DNA of 14,302 nt. Origin: Dunaliella salina (lineage: Eukaryota > Chlorophyta > Chlorophyceae > Chlamydomonadales > Dunaliellaceae). Location of the stretch: positions 262,763-277,064 of the forward strand of contig MU069502.1 of the NCBI GenBank assembly GCA_002284615.2, in the 5' to 3' direction. Each line of letters starts with the position of its first letter. The first letter of the stretch is position 1. The notes beneath the pieces were generated by a model that did not search any database, was not told the origin of the DNA, and was given only the letters and a program-made list of their open reading frames with translations. The position numbers were made by a program, and so were the translations under genes. This document shows positions 1-8,159 of the stretch, one piece after another.

Positions 1-10
1 GTGTGTGTTG

Positions 11-64
<54 letters not shown>

Positions 65-82
65 GCGCGCGGGCGCGCGCGC
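1..82. repeat. (GT)n followed by (GC)n microsatellite
   Basis: About 54 bases of nearly perfect GT dinucleotides with two slips are followed by about 28 bases of GC dinucleotides with one slip. The tract starts at or before the window edge. It is alternating purine-pyrimidine throughout, a sequence class able to adopt Z-DNA. The open frames read through it encode only VC/AR dipeptides and are not genes. Confidence 0.97.
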
Positions 83-888
83 AACATACAAGAAAGAAAC
101 TAATGGGTCAAAGTTGCCTCAGTCATTCAAAAGCTGTAAAACTGCAGAAGCCGCCTACCTACAATGGAAGAAGAAGAAAAGTTTATGCAGACTGTAAGCC
201 GCATTTATTTAGGAAAGAAAAACTTCCCTGCAGTATTGCTCCTGACAAAAAACCTTGTGAGATTTTTTCAGCAGGCTTCACAATGCGTGTTCTGAGCCTC
301 TTGGCCATGAGCCCACGCGAACACGCTTGGGGCATGCCTCCACATTACATCCCTCTCACACATTTTGGAACGATTCCCAATTGGTTGATGAACCCATGCA
401 ATTTCACAAGGTGGGCTGAAGTCAATGATGGCAAGCGGCAAGGGAAGGCCCCTTTCGAATGATGGGAAATCAACGACAAAGCCAATTTTGGAACCCTGTC
501 CTTGTTCACACCACCACCTTGGCTCTGATGAGCCCACCGCTGTTTTTAGAGCTGACCACTGTGTCTTTCCTTGATGCGCGCTTCATTAGCCAGCTTCCTA
601 ACAATCACACACACTTGACAGTCCTGCATGTTGCTATCCTGCAACCCCTTTGGCACCCACAGGCCCACAGACAAAATCTCACTTTTATGAACCAGAGTAT
701 GGCCCCCCAAATGCCAAAAAGAGCAAAGAAGTTCCACAGCCTCCCTCATCCGCACCTGAAAATCCCGCATGTTGCGACCCTTTTGGCACCCTCAGGCCCA
801 ACAACAGGTCCTCCTCTTCCTCTTGCTGCCCCCCTTCACGTTGCAAGGTGCCCTTAGGCGGGGCATGACCGGGCAGCCCCCACCCGCT
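83..888. other. No gene recognised; one degenerate ~140-bp direct repeat
   Basis: No open frame here has family-like motifs or convincing splice signals. The stretch 624-678 (GCATGTTGC, then CCTTTGGCACCC, then AGGCCCA) recurs in degenerate form at 764-810, about 140 bases later. This suggests an old tandem duplication. Confidence 0.5.
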
Positions 889-1197
889 GAAAAGCAGGAT
901 GTAAATGAGGCCCCTGCATGACATTAGCAAAATGTAAAGAGGCCCACGCACAGGATATACATGGAATCCAAGCACACATGTTCAGCAGGGTGTAAATGAG
1001 GCCGCTGCACACGCGTTCAGCAGGGTGTAAATGAGGCCGCTGCACACGCGTTCAGCAGCAAGTGAGTGAGGCCCCTGCACACAATATAAATGAGGCCCCT
1101 TCACAGGACGTCATTGAGGCACCTGCACAGGATATGAGTAAGGCATGCCAAAGCAACTCCCACCCACTGGAGAACAGGATGTAAATGAGGCCCTGCA
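889..1197. repeat. Minisatellite with GTAAATGAGGCCSCTGCACA core (35-bp unit)
   Basis: The core GTAAATGAGGCCSCTGCACA recurs about eight times. Between 981 and 1051 the unit is a precise 35-bp period (TTCAGCAGGGTGTAAATGAG at 981 and 1016, TTCAGCAG again at 1051). Outside this the spacing is irregular and the copies are diverged. The two ends of the block resemble each other: CCCACCC.CTG followed by CAGGATGTAAATGAGG occurs near 879-918 and again near 1160-1197. Open frames through it are repeat translations. Confidence 0.88.
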
Positions 1198-1656
1198 CAA
1201 GCGCTTGGCAGCCAGAGTCCTTGCATCATGGTTTGTGCAAAGCTACAAATCTGTGCTCTCTACGTACATGAAGGCTTTCTTGTGTGCTCCAAAGTGCGCT
1301 GCTGGGTCATGCATTCACCCCTGCACTGACTTTTCTCATTCTTTTTTGATAAAGGGGACATGGTATCTTGATCGTATAGGTGTCCTTTTGTCCTTAATTG
1401 ATGTGGGAGTCTTTTCACTGCCTACGCAGTTTTTTTTTTTCATGCACTTTAAAATGCAACACAGGAATTGTTCTGGCAACCCAGCACCAACTTTCTTCCC
1501 CTGATTCAAGCTAGCGCCACCAAAATATTGCTTCACTTTGAGCCACAGCTCATTGAGCTCCACATACTGCTTTTCAGATTGGACTTGTCTGATTACAGGC
1601 ACTTTTCTTGCTTCAACTAAGCTGCCCCCGTAAAGGTACAGCTGTGTGACTTCCTG
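1198..1656. other. No gene recognised; contains one copy of a dispersed segment
   Basis: Apart from a poly-T run near 1431-1440 and the segment at about 1583-1655 that also occurs near 8567-8642, nothing could be assigned. A minus-strand open frame (1602-1336) starting near the dispersed segment has no recognisable domain. Confidence 0.45.
1583..1655. repeat. Dispersed repeat fragment, copy 1
   Basis: The segment starts GACTTGTCTGATTACAGGC. A related one near 8567 starts GACTTGTCTGGTTACAGGC, so 18 of 19 bases match. Looser similarity follows (a GCTGCCC core about 30 bases on). Both lie in the same orientation. On the minus strand both read GS(L/stop)xE...PV(I/T)RQV, so the repeat might descend from a coding element. 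Its type is unknown. Confidence 0.5.
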
Positions 1657-1769
1657 TCCTATCCTATCCTATCCTATGCTATCCTATCCTATCCTATGCT
1701 ATCCTATCCTATCCTATCCTATCCTATCCTATCCTATCCTATTCTATCCTATCCTATCCTATTCTTTCC
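1656..1769. repeat. (CCTAT)n pentanucleotide microsatellite
   Basis: About 22 tandem copies of TCCTA/CCTAT with scattered single-base variants (CTATG, CTATT). It follows directly on the CTTCCTGTCCT end of the dispersed segment, which may have seeded it. Confidence 0.97.
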
Positions 1770-1860
1770 TTAGAGCCACAGATGATGTGATGCCGCCAGT
1801 GGTTTGACCCACAGCTGCCACCTCATTCACCCTTACCAGCAAGAATCTTGCATGTGCACG

Positions 1861-1863
1861 CGT

Positions 1864-1936
<73 letters not shown>
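1861..1936. repeat. (CA)n microsatellite
   Basis: About 35 uninterrupted CA dinucleotides, bordered on the left by GCACGCGTG. The polyThr-His frames it creates are artefacts. It is the reverse-complement type of the (GT)n tract at the window start. Confidence 0.97.
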
Positions 1937-2188
1937 ACGTTCTCAACTTGTTCGACGAGCGACTGCAGTCATCTACTTACAAGGAGGCAGCTAAGTATTA
2001 TATGGCTGCAGGTCTACCACAAGTCACCAGCATCATTAACTGTTCACGTCACAGAATGGACTTGGAAGATGTCTCTTGAACAGCTCAAGCCACACACGTA
2101 TACTTGACTAAACGCCTATGTGGCTAGCACAAAAGTACTAAATATCTTGCCTTTTGTACCTCAAAAGAGGGTGGGGATGAGTGGACAC
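1937..2188. other. No gene recognised
   Basis: A plus-strand frame reads NLFDERLQSSTYKEAAKYYM, which is protein-like in composition. It has no acceptor between the (CA)n tract and the segment, and no family could be named. Nothing else is seen before the MITE. Confidence 0.4.
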
Positions 2189-2196
2189 CTGATGAT

Positions 2197-2296
2197 TGGG
2201 GTTGGCCAATTCCGTACGTATATGCCGCTCATTTCACCTTTTTGGCAAGGAAAACACATTGTACATGGTGCATAGATATGGAATTGGTCAACCCTA
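2197..2296. mobile_element. hAT-like MITE, copy 1 (100 bp, intact TSD)
   Basis: Terminal inverted repeats: the left end TGGGGTTGGCCAATTCC (2197-2213) pairs with the right end, whose reverse complement is TAGGGTTGACCAATTCC, 15 of 17 matching. The element is flanked by a perfect 8-bp direct repeat CTGATGAT at 2189-2196 and 2297-2304. An 8-bp target-site duplication and TAGGG-type termini are hallmarks of the hAT superfamily. There is no coding capacity, so it is a non-autonomous element. A second family member lies at 13082-13191. It lies downstream of the last tentative exon, probably in an intron or 3' region of the transporter gene. Confidence 0.85.
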
Positions 2297-2474
2297 CTGA
2301 TGATGCAGTGAGGCTCAACTCACTGAGTTTTCCCAATTTGATGGCTTGGTGGTGGCCATGCCGAACAAGACATTGTCATCAAACCAATGCTTCCTTTTTA
2401 GTTTTTCAACAACCTTGATTTTACATCCCACCCAAACATGCCCATTCCTGAAATTTCAATATTATACCTCTTAC

Positions 2475-2720
2475 CCACAAGCCCCCAGCCCGCCAAGAGG
2501 CCTGCCGGCCTCCCGGCTATGAACAGCTTGCCAAAACTCTTGAATGCAAACGGCATTTGAGAAAAGGATTTGCCCGGGCAAAGAAACACTTTCTGCTGCG
2601 GCCCATAGGTGGCCAGCGAAAGCCACCATCTGGTCCATATCGGCCTTGCTGGTATCTCGCCATTCCCCATTGCTACTGGGTTGGAAAATGAGGCAATGCC
2701 AAATTTCTTGCTCTTGATTG
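2475..2720 (-). CDS. Possible exon(s) for an RCK_C (TrkA-C)-like segment
   Basis: This is part of a longer minus-strand open frame (2916-2398). It contains KSKKFGIASFSNP and NGEIPARP, and further on FGKLFIAGRPAGLLAGWGLV. It ends at a good phase-1 donor, GG|GTAAGAGG at 2475/2474. Algal and bacterial SLC13 proteins of this type often carry RCK_C domains after the first membrane half, and those domains end in a GD.L.+.G....L pattern. The similarity is suggestive only, and the usual GD is GK here. The block may be two exons with a short intron between them; 2720 is an approximate outer limit, not a mapped acceptor. Confidence 0.3.
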
Positions 2721-2893
2721 CTTGTGCGCATGCTGTAAGGTGCTGCTCTTTGAGGCTGCTGTGCTGTGCGCTCATCCTCACAGAGCTAAGCACCATCATC
2801 ATAATGACATGATATAATAATACATATAATACAATCATCATCATTAGCACCAGCCGTGCGAGCTTCACAATCTCAGGTAACACAAATTTGCAC

Positions 2894-2957
2894 CCGCGCG
2901 ATGGGCCTCTTGCCATAATGCTTCAGCCTTTGGCAGTGGCTTGGCAGCAGCCATCTT
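2894..2957 (-). CDS. Tentative exon 9 of the transporter gene (R-WLLP segment)
   Basis: After an acceptor CTGTTTCAG the open segment reads (K)RWLLPSHCQRLKHYGKRPIAR. The frame is set by phase 2 of the tentative previous exon. RWLLP fits the conserved end of a transmembrane segment in SLC13/CitMHS proteins that precedes a cytosolic linker. The 3' end is uncertain: GTGCAA after 2894 is one possible donor, and two others lie within the next 15 bases before an in-frame TGA. Splice support is weak and coding by this segment is inference. Confidence 0.38.
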
Positions 2958-3280
2958 CTGAAACAGTTGTCGTTGTCACTTAATATCTGCATGACAATGC
3001 GCAAGTGCTCTAAATGTTCTTCACGAGAACTTGGCACCATGTGGCACATCTGCCTTGTGAACACCATCACTCTCCCCCCTCTTCTTTTTCTTTTTTCTTG
3101 TCATCCTTACCAATAAAAAATTTTGTGAATTGGCTTACTAGACTCAAAAATGGTATGGGAGTCAAGGCACTTCAAGGTACTTCAACAACTTTTTCAAGAA
3201 TAGGTGTTTTCGCCAGCCCCTCGATCCCCAAAAATGCCGATTGCGGTCCTTTCGAAAACAGGATTGCACACTACTGCCAC

Positions 3281-3345
3281 ACTACTGCTACTGCTACGGC
3301 TACCGCTATGGCTACGCTACGGAATTTTTAACAGTAGCAGTCGCA
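3281..3345. repeat. GTAGC/CTACG hexamer-like repeat with inverted arm
   Basis: A run of CTACTG and CTACGG type hexamers (3281-3322) is followed, after GGAATTTTTAA, by the opposite-sense CAGTAGCAGTCGCAGTAG (3331-3348). The two arms are partly complementary, so the block can fold as an imperfect hairpin. It would lie in the intron after tentative exon 8. Confidence 0.6.
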
Positions 3346-3413
3346 GTAGCCAAAACTCTACCTTTCAAGGGCTGCTGTGTTGCACACAAAGCACAGGTTA
3401 CGTGTGTTTACAC

Positions 3414-3446
3414 TTGCTGAGCACATAATCATAACAAATATAGGCG
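3414..3446 (-). CDS. Tentative exon 8 of the transporter gene
   Basis: Exon 7 ends in phase 2 with TG before donor GTAGGT. The segment 3446-3414 follows an acceptor CACCTCACAG and would complete that codon as TGC (Cys). It then reads AYICYDYVLS and ends in phase 2 before GTGTAA. Joined to the next candidate it gives AYICYDYVLSKRWLLPSH. This resembles the family pattern in which a hydrophobic AY-type segment is followed by R.LLP. The micro-exon is 33 nt and the donor AGCAA|GTGTAA is only moderate, so this is a model rather than a firm call. A GAGGTGG/CCACCTC hairpin (3451-3468) sits just upstream of the acceptor. Confidence 0.42.
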
Positions 3447-3685
3447 CTGTGAGGTGGTTGCCCACCTCAAGGTCTTGCACGCAGCGCCAATTGGCAGGTG
3501 CTAGAGCTGCTGGCTGTGCACGTGGCACCTGCATGGGCTGCTGCGCAGCGCTTTCCTGCCAGAAATGAGCATGATGTCACTGTTCTAAAACCTGAGGACA
3601 ATTACTAAGATATAACATACTATATAAAAGGAAGCACTGCATCAAACCCACACAAACTCCCAAGCCGAGCCAAGACTCAACCTAC

Positions 3686-6397
3686 CAGGCCGCATAAGCT
3701 ATCCCTATTGGGGCAATATCAAAGATGCCTGTGCTGGAGAGGCGAGGGTCGTCTGCATAGCGCGACTCTTGGAAACCAGCAACGACGAGGTTTGTGGATG
3801 ACCCTATAAGTGAGCATGTCCCACCCAAGGTGGCTGCAGCGGGAAAAAAAAGGGACTCAGTTTGGGAAAATTTGTTTGCCCTTTAAGTGACTGAGCAGGA
3901 CAGGTAGTACACCATGAAGACAGATGGCCACGTCTTGAAAGATCAAGGCATTCAAAAGCAAAAAGCTGCAAGAATCTCAGCAAGGATCTCAAACAAATTT
4001 ATGAAGCCACCCAAGTGTTGCTCAGAGGACGCAGAGCATGACTGCCTAGCTGGCATTGGCCACTCACACGCATAGCTCAGAGGAATCAGGAGCTTCTTTG
4101 GTGACACACCCCGTCTGTTTGACCATGTGAGGAGGATGGGGATCAGAAGAGCCACAATGGCTGCGCAAGAAAAGGCAAGGGAAGAAGTAAGTGAGAGCCA
4201 CAATGAAGTAAGTAAGGGCAACAATGAAGTAAGTAAGTCAGGGCCACAATGAAGTAAGTAAGGGCCACAATGGCTGCGCAAGAAAAGGCAAGGGAAGATC
4301 ATTCAATTGTCAACACTTGATTGGAAGCAAAAGAGAATCCTTTGTCCTCCAAGAATAGCATGCTCCTAAAGCACTTTCCTAATAGCATACACGATGCTGC
4401 TGCAATGCATGCATCACATGCGAGCCAAACAAGAACACCTGCATGATGAGCTGCCATGCATCCTCTCCCTTCACGATAACCCTCGCGGCTCAAGGCTTTT
4501 GCAGTCGATGATTTTCCAGACTAAGTTGGCACATGAGCGTCTGCTTGCAGACAATTTGAAACGACAATTAAAGTGCTGGCTGGACTCTTTGGGCATGATT
4601 CTCTCCCATGGCATACAACCCCCTCCCAGCGAAACCACGGCAACACCAACGGTAAAACCTCCCTACGCAGCGAGTGCAGTTGAAGTGCAGGCTGGACTAT
4701 TGGGGCATGATCCTCTCCCATGGCATAAACCCCTTTTGGCAAAACCATGGAACGACTAATGTCAAAACATCCTTACGCATCAATTGTTAGTTGAAGTGCT
4801 GGCTGGACTCTTTGGGCATGATCCTCTCCCATGGCATATAACCTCCTCCCAGCAAAACCGTCGCAACAACAACCTTTGCATGAGGCACACCATGCTGCAA
4901 ACAAACCCACTCACGGGTATTGTTGAGAAACGCGCTGGCCACCATGACGGGGAGCATCATACGCACTTGGGCCAAGAAGGCAGACTGTGTTGACCCCAAG
5001 ATACTGTTCATGACGCGCTCGAGCCCGCCTGCGAGCAGCAAAGTGTCACTCGTGATTGCAGCAAAAAAAATGCTGAAGATGCACTGGCACAGTACTTAAG
5101 AGACATCACATCCTCAACTGTTCACGTGAGAAGGCTTTGTGGCTGTGGGGTTCCATGTAAGTCAACCTTGCAGCTATCCCCGAGCCAATGCAAATTAGGT
5201 ACCCCTGTTGTTGAGCGCTCCTGAGACCCCAGAGAGGGAGCTGCCTAACTATTTTTTCCTAATCCTCTTTAATGCTGGGTTATAACATGACTTCTAGAGT
5301 GCTGCTGACTTCGTCTAGAGGCCAACGTCACTCAAGAAAGGAGGAAGATTTTTTCACACAGTGACTGAGAACGCTCCAGGACCCTTTTTTTTTCCCCGAA
5401 TCCACACTGATCCCTGCTAGGCTATAACCACCAACAATGGCCTTTGAAGAAGACGCCTTGTCCACACATCTCACCAGTTTGGGCGATGCCTTCACAGACA
5501 GGAAAAAGGAACATAACACTGAGCACGGATGTGTTGCCGAATCCCGCGGCAGCTGCATTCAAAGGAGAGAAGCTGTCCTTCAGGAAAAAAAGGGAAATTG
5601 AAAGGCACACTCAATTATTGGGAGCCCCAAAGGACGAGTACATACTTCTGAACAGCTGGAAAATTGAAATTGAAGCTTGCTCAATTGTGAATGTGGGCAA
5701 CATCTCATTTTGGAGGCATTGACAGCGTCCGCAGGCTGTACATGCAGCCTTTGGTTCTTTCGCGCACCTTCCTCAGGTGTGATGAAGCGGAGCGCAGTGT
5801 AAGCGGCCAGAAGAGTCAAGAAGACAAGGTCTGCAATTGGCAGCAGCATACGTGAACACCTGTACTTCCGCACAAACCACCAAGAACTCATTTGCAAGGG
5901 GGAGAAAGAGCTGGCAGCCCTCATGAACTCATCCCCAAAGGGACTTTTCCTACAAATGCCCTGCAACTTCTCATTGGAACCACAACTGTTGAAACTGGAT
6001 GAAAGCACCATTTCGCCTCAACACCTCGGCTGTTGCCTTGCGCATCCACCAAATTTTCGTTCCATTGCACAGTGCCAATCTCAGAAGGCGAAGCACATTC
6101 CTGTCCCAGAGGGCTGACAATTTTTTTTAGAAGGCCCATATGCACATTATTTTTAACAAGCACATGTGTACCAAGCTCAGAAGGAGGGCCTTCCTATCTC
6201 AGAGGGCAGACAAGCTTTCTGCATACCTGGTCCAGCAAAGTCGCCAGACATCACCACAAGCGCGAGCCCCAGCAAAGCGCAGGCAACTGTGCACAGGGAG
6301 GTCTTCATGAAAGCAGTTGACACAAAGTAAAGGATACAAGGAGACACAGCCACAAACACAGTTCCTCACCCCATCCTGAGCTGGTTATTGCTTCCAT
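3686..6397 (-). CDS. SLC13/DASS (CitMHS-type) transporter, SAC1/SLT-like, 5' seven exons
   Basis: Partial multi-exon gene for a polytopic membrane anion transporter. In green algae this group (SAC1, SLT) is tied to Na+-coupled sulfate uptake or sulfur sensing; the substrate here is inference. Exons in transcript order: 6397-6370, 6286-6227, 5830-5768, 5552-5475, 5028-4915, 4160-4068, 3833-3686. All introns are GT-AG and the six internal ones are phase 1. The product runs 194 residues plus two bases. It begins MEAITSSGWVACALLG (TM1 about 9-23), then GPDLVFL (28-34, TM2 to about 46), ITPEEAAAGFGN (46-57), a third hydrophobic stretch (59-73), EGIAQTGGLERV (71-82), the ion/substrate-site type motif SAFLNNTPIVALLIP (108-122), SPKKLLIPLSYAS (134-146), TLGGTCSLIGSSTNLVVAGF (147-166) and GIFDIAPIGIAYAA (181-194). 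The order and spacing match the N-terminal half of the family. The start is the first ATG after an in-frame TGA five codons upstream. The rest of the protein would lie at lower coordinates. Confidence 0.93.
4150..4298 (-). repeat. Duplicated 3' splice site with intervening 21-25-bp repeats
   Basis: The exon 6 acceptor with its pyrimidine tract and first nine exon bases (CCTTTTCTTGCGCAG then CCATTGTGG on the minus strand, about 4186-4152) is repeated almost exactly 113 bases upstream at 4298-4264. Between the copies are three to four units of AGGGCCACAATGAAGTAAGTA (plus strand), two of them with a four-base difference in length. The 113-base offset is not a multiple of three. Confidence 0.9.
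4161..4914 (-). other. Intron 5 of the transporter gene (754 nt, repeat-rich)
   Basis: This is the longest confirmed intron. The donor reads ACCC|GTGAGTGG at 4915/4914 and the acceptor TTGCGCAG|CCATTG at 4161/4160. It holds two separate repeat blocks: a ~111-bp tandem repeat near the donor, and a short ~21-25-bp repeat next to the acceptor together with a duplicated acceptor. The other introns are 83 nt (6369-6287), 396 nt (6226-5831), 215 nt (5767-5553), 446 nt (5474-5029) and 234 nt (4067-3834). No gene is seen inside them. Confidence 0.9.
4573..4884. repeat. ~111-bp tandem repeat in intron 5, about 2.8 copies
   Basis: Copies start at 4573, 4685 and 4796 with GTGCTGGCTGGACTCTTTGG or a close variant; periods are 112 and 111 bp. 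Each contains a TCTCCCATGGCATA core, and the third copy fades after about 4884. The plus-strand frame 4394-4759 reads through the first two copies. It is an intronic antisense frame and not a credible gene. Confidence 0.88.
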
Positions 6398-7590
6398 CAG
6401 TGGCAGCAGTCACCCTTGTGCCTGCTCTTGCATGCTATGAGAACATTTCCTTTTGGTGTTGTACCTCTATTATTGGAACTTTTGGTGTGTTTTCCAATCG
6501 TGAACAGTCTCCGCTTACAACTTGCATTTGTGTACTGGGATAATGCCCATCACAGACACTTCAGACGAACTCATGTACCATATCACATCATCCCGGATGC
6601 CTTTTGTGACATTGTTCTTAGATGTACTGCTCCAGGCTCAACTGATAACTAACAAGTTGAATAGAACTGAGATGAAGCCAATGAAAAGACGCGCGGTGCA
6701 TTGAAATGTATAATAAATGTAAAATAAATCATAAAACAATCGCAACATGTAGTGGTGTAAGTGAAGATAGAATGGGGTCCAACGACTCGGCGTCATTCGG
6801 GCGCAATTCGTTTTCGCCACTGCCTGAAGGACTTCCAACATAATCCATACAGGTCAGAAAGTGGGTAAAATTTGTCGACTTTGGGAAATCGAAAAAATGG
6901 AATCTAAAGCGGAAATGTTGCGTAATTGGGAGAGTGTGCGAAGCTTCTGCAATTGAAACTCTGCAAAGGAAAAAATCTTGGGAAATCGACAATTGTAATC
7001 CACTTGCTGACCCTGAAAAGGACATTGGACAACCCCTGTAGCCACTTCCACCGGTGCACGAATTGCTAATATATAAGTGAATCTGTTCCAAGTTACCATT
7101 CCATCCAAATTCCTGGAATATGGAAGCTCAACGAGTGGTAATGTAGGCACACGAGAAATTCCCCATCAAATCGAGAGAAGAGAGCCGACGAATGAGACAA
7201 GTGTCATGTGTGAACGCAGCCATAGCGTAAAGGAGATGGATGCAGGTTAAGGAGTTCCCCCTAGACCCTACTCTCAATCTCATCTGTTTCTAGCTCTTCC
7301 TTTGAGGGGATTGCATGCAGGCTGCGCAGACCTGTGGGGCACACTGATCAGCTCTGTGCCTTTTTTAAGTGAAAAGTGTTGTTTATTTATCCTGAATGCT
7401 ATTTGCATGAAGGAAAGCTTCTGTAACGAGCAAGGGCAGCAGGCTTCGGCCCGGGAAGAGGCGCCTCTGCCCATATCTGTGTGATCTACCAGGAGAACAG
7501 CTGGTGCAGGGAGCGTTTTAAGTTGGCGCGGTGAAGATGGTGCTCAGAGACGGTGTGATCTCAATTTGGGTGTGCATAACTGCGTGCTCA
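6398..7590. other. Region upstream of the transporter gene; no gene recognised
   Basis: This should hold the 5' UTR and promoter of the minus-strand transporter gene. No TATA box or known sulfur-response element can be assigned with confidence. The sequence is AT-richer between 6690 and 7100. A repeated word TTGGGAAATCGA occurs at about 6880 and 6977. Open frames on both strands lack recognisable motifs. Confidence 0.4.
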
Positions 7591-7591
7591 C

Positions 7592-7843
7592 CTCATGCCA
7601 GTGGCTACGGCTGGCCCCTGTGCAAGAGGGGGGCCCTTGCTGAGATGTTGGATAGCTTTCCCGAGCATAGGGGTGGGGCTCGAGATTGCTGGACTGGGCT
7701 GCTTAACAGCAGTGTCAAGGGTGTCCAAGGGAAGCCAACTCGCTGGAGTATACTTCTGTGCTTTTTTCCCATCGGTCTGGTGGGACTCACTCTCAGTTTC
7801 AGTGCTGACTGTTTGGTCTTTTTTCTCCTCAATGCAAGCTGGC
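7592..7843 (-). CDS. Possible exon of an unidentified minus-strand gene
   Basis: A minus-strand open frame with a polar, low-complexity product (acidic/Lys-rich EEKKDQTVSTETESES, then Pro/Ser-rich) ends in phase 2 at a strong donor, CATGAG|GTGAGCAC (7592/7591). A candidate acceptor GGACACAG lies near 7843, but the sequence before it is GAAA-rich rather than pyrimidine-rich. Another good donor, ATTTG|GTGAGTTG, occurs about 65 bases further upstream. No domain is recognised, so this is splice-signal evidence only. Confidence 0.22.
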
Positions 7844-7859
7844 TGTGTCCAGCGTAGGC

Positions 7860-7877
7860 TTTCTTTCTTTCTTTCTA
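7860..7877. repeat. (CTTT)n short microsatellite
   Basis: Four tandem TTTC/CTTT units (TTTCTTTCTTTCTTTC). On the minus strand it forms the GAAA-rich stretch before the candidate exon ending at 7592. Confidence 0.8.
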
Positions 7878-8159
7878 ACGAGTAAGCCAGCAAACAACTC
7901 ACCAAATGGATGCTGCTGGGTTTTTCCAATAAAACAACCCGATTTATGACCAGTCAAGTTGTCTGCGTCTGCTGCATGACTCCCACTGTGCTGCCAAGGG
8001 AGCCGAGCTCGAGCACACAGGACAGTGCGGGCAATAAAAGCAATGTGGGTCCCTTGTTGGAGATATGGGAGAGTGAATGGGGGAGCAAAAGGAGATCCAA
8101 AGTTCCGGGCAGTTTGGGATGGACACTGCAGCTTCTGAAAGGATGTTTGGAGTCTCATA

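Noticed and set aside
1804..2107. Plus-strand frames with poly(Thr-His) followed by NLFDERLQSSTYKEAAKYYM
   Set aside because: The first part is the (CA)n tract. The later part is protein-like but has no acceptor, no clear family and no continuation.
3952..4302. 116-codon minus-strand frame taken as one gene
   Set aside because: Only exon 6 (4160-4068) is coding. The Leu-rich N-terminal part is translation of the 21-25-bp intron repeat.
5580..6011. 143-codon minus-strand frame taken as one gene
   Set aside because: Only 5830-5768 matches the transporter family; the rest is intron read-through on both sides.
6177..6359. Frame with MKTSLCTVACALLGLALVVM as the transporter start (ATG at 6308-6306)
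   Set aside because: It looks like a signal-peptide start. The upstream exon 6397-6370 has a GTGAGG donor and an acceptor GTGCACAG inside this frame, and gives a phase-1 join reading SSGWVACALLG, which fits the family better and follows an in-frame stop.
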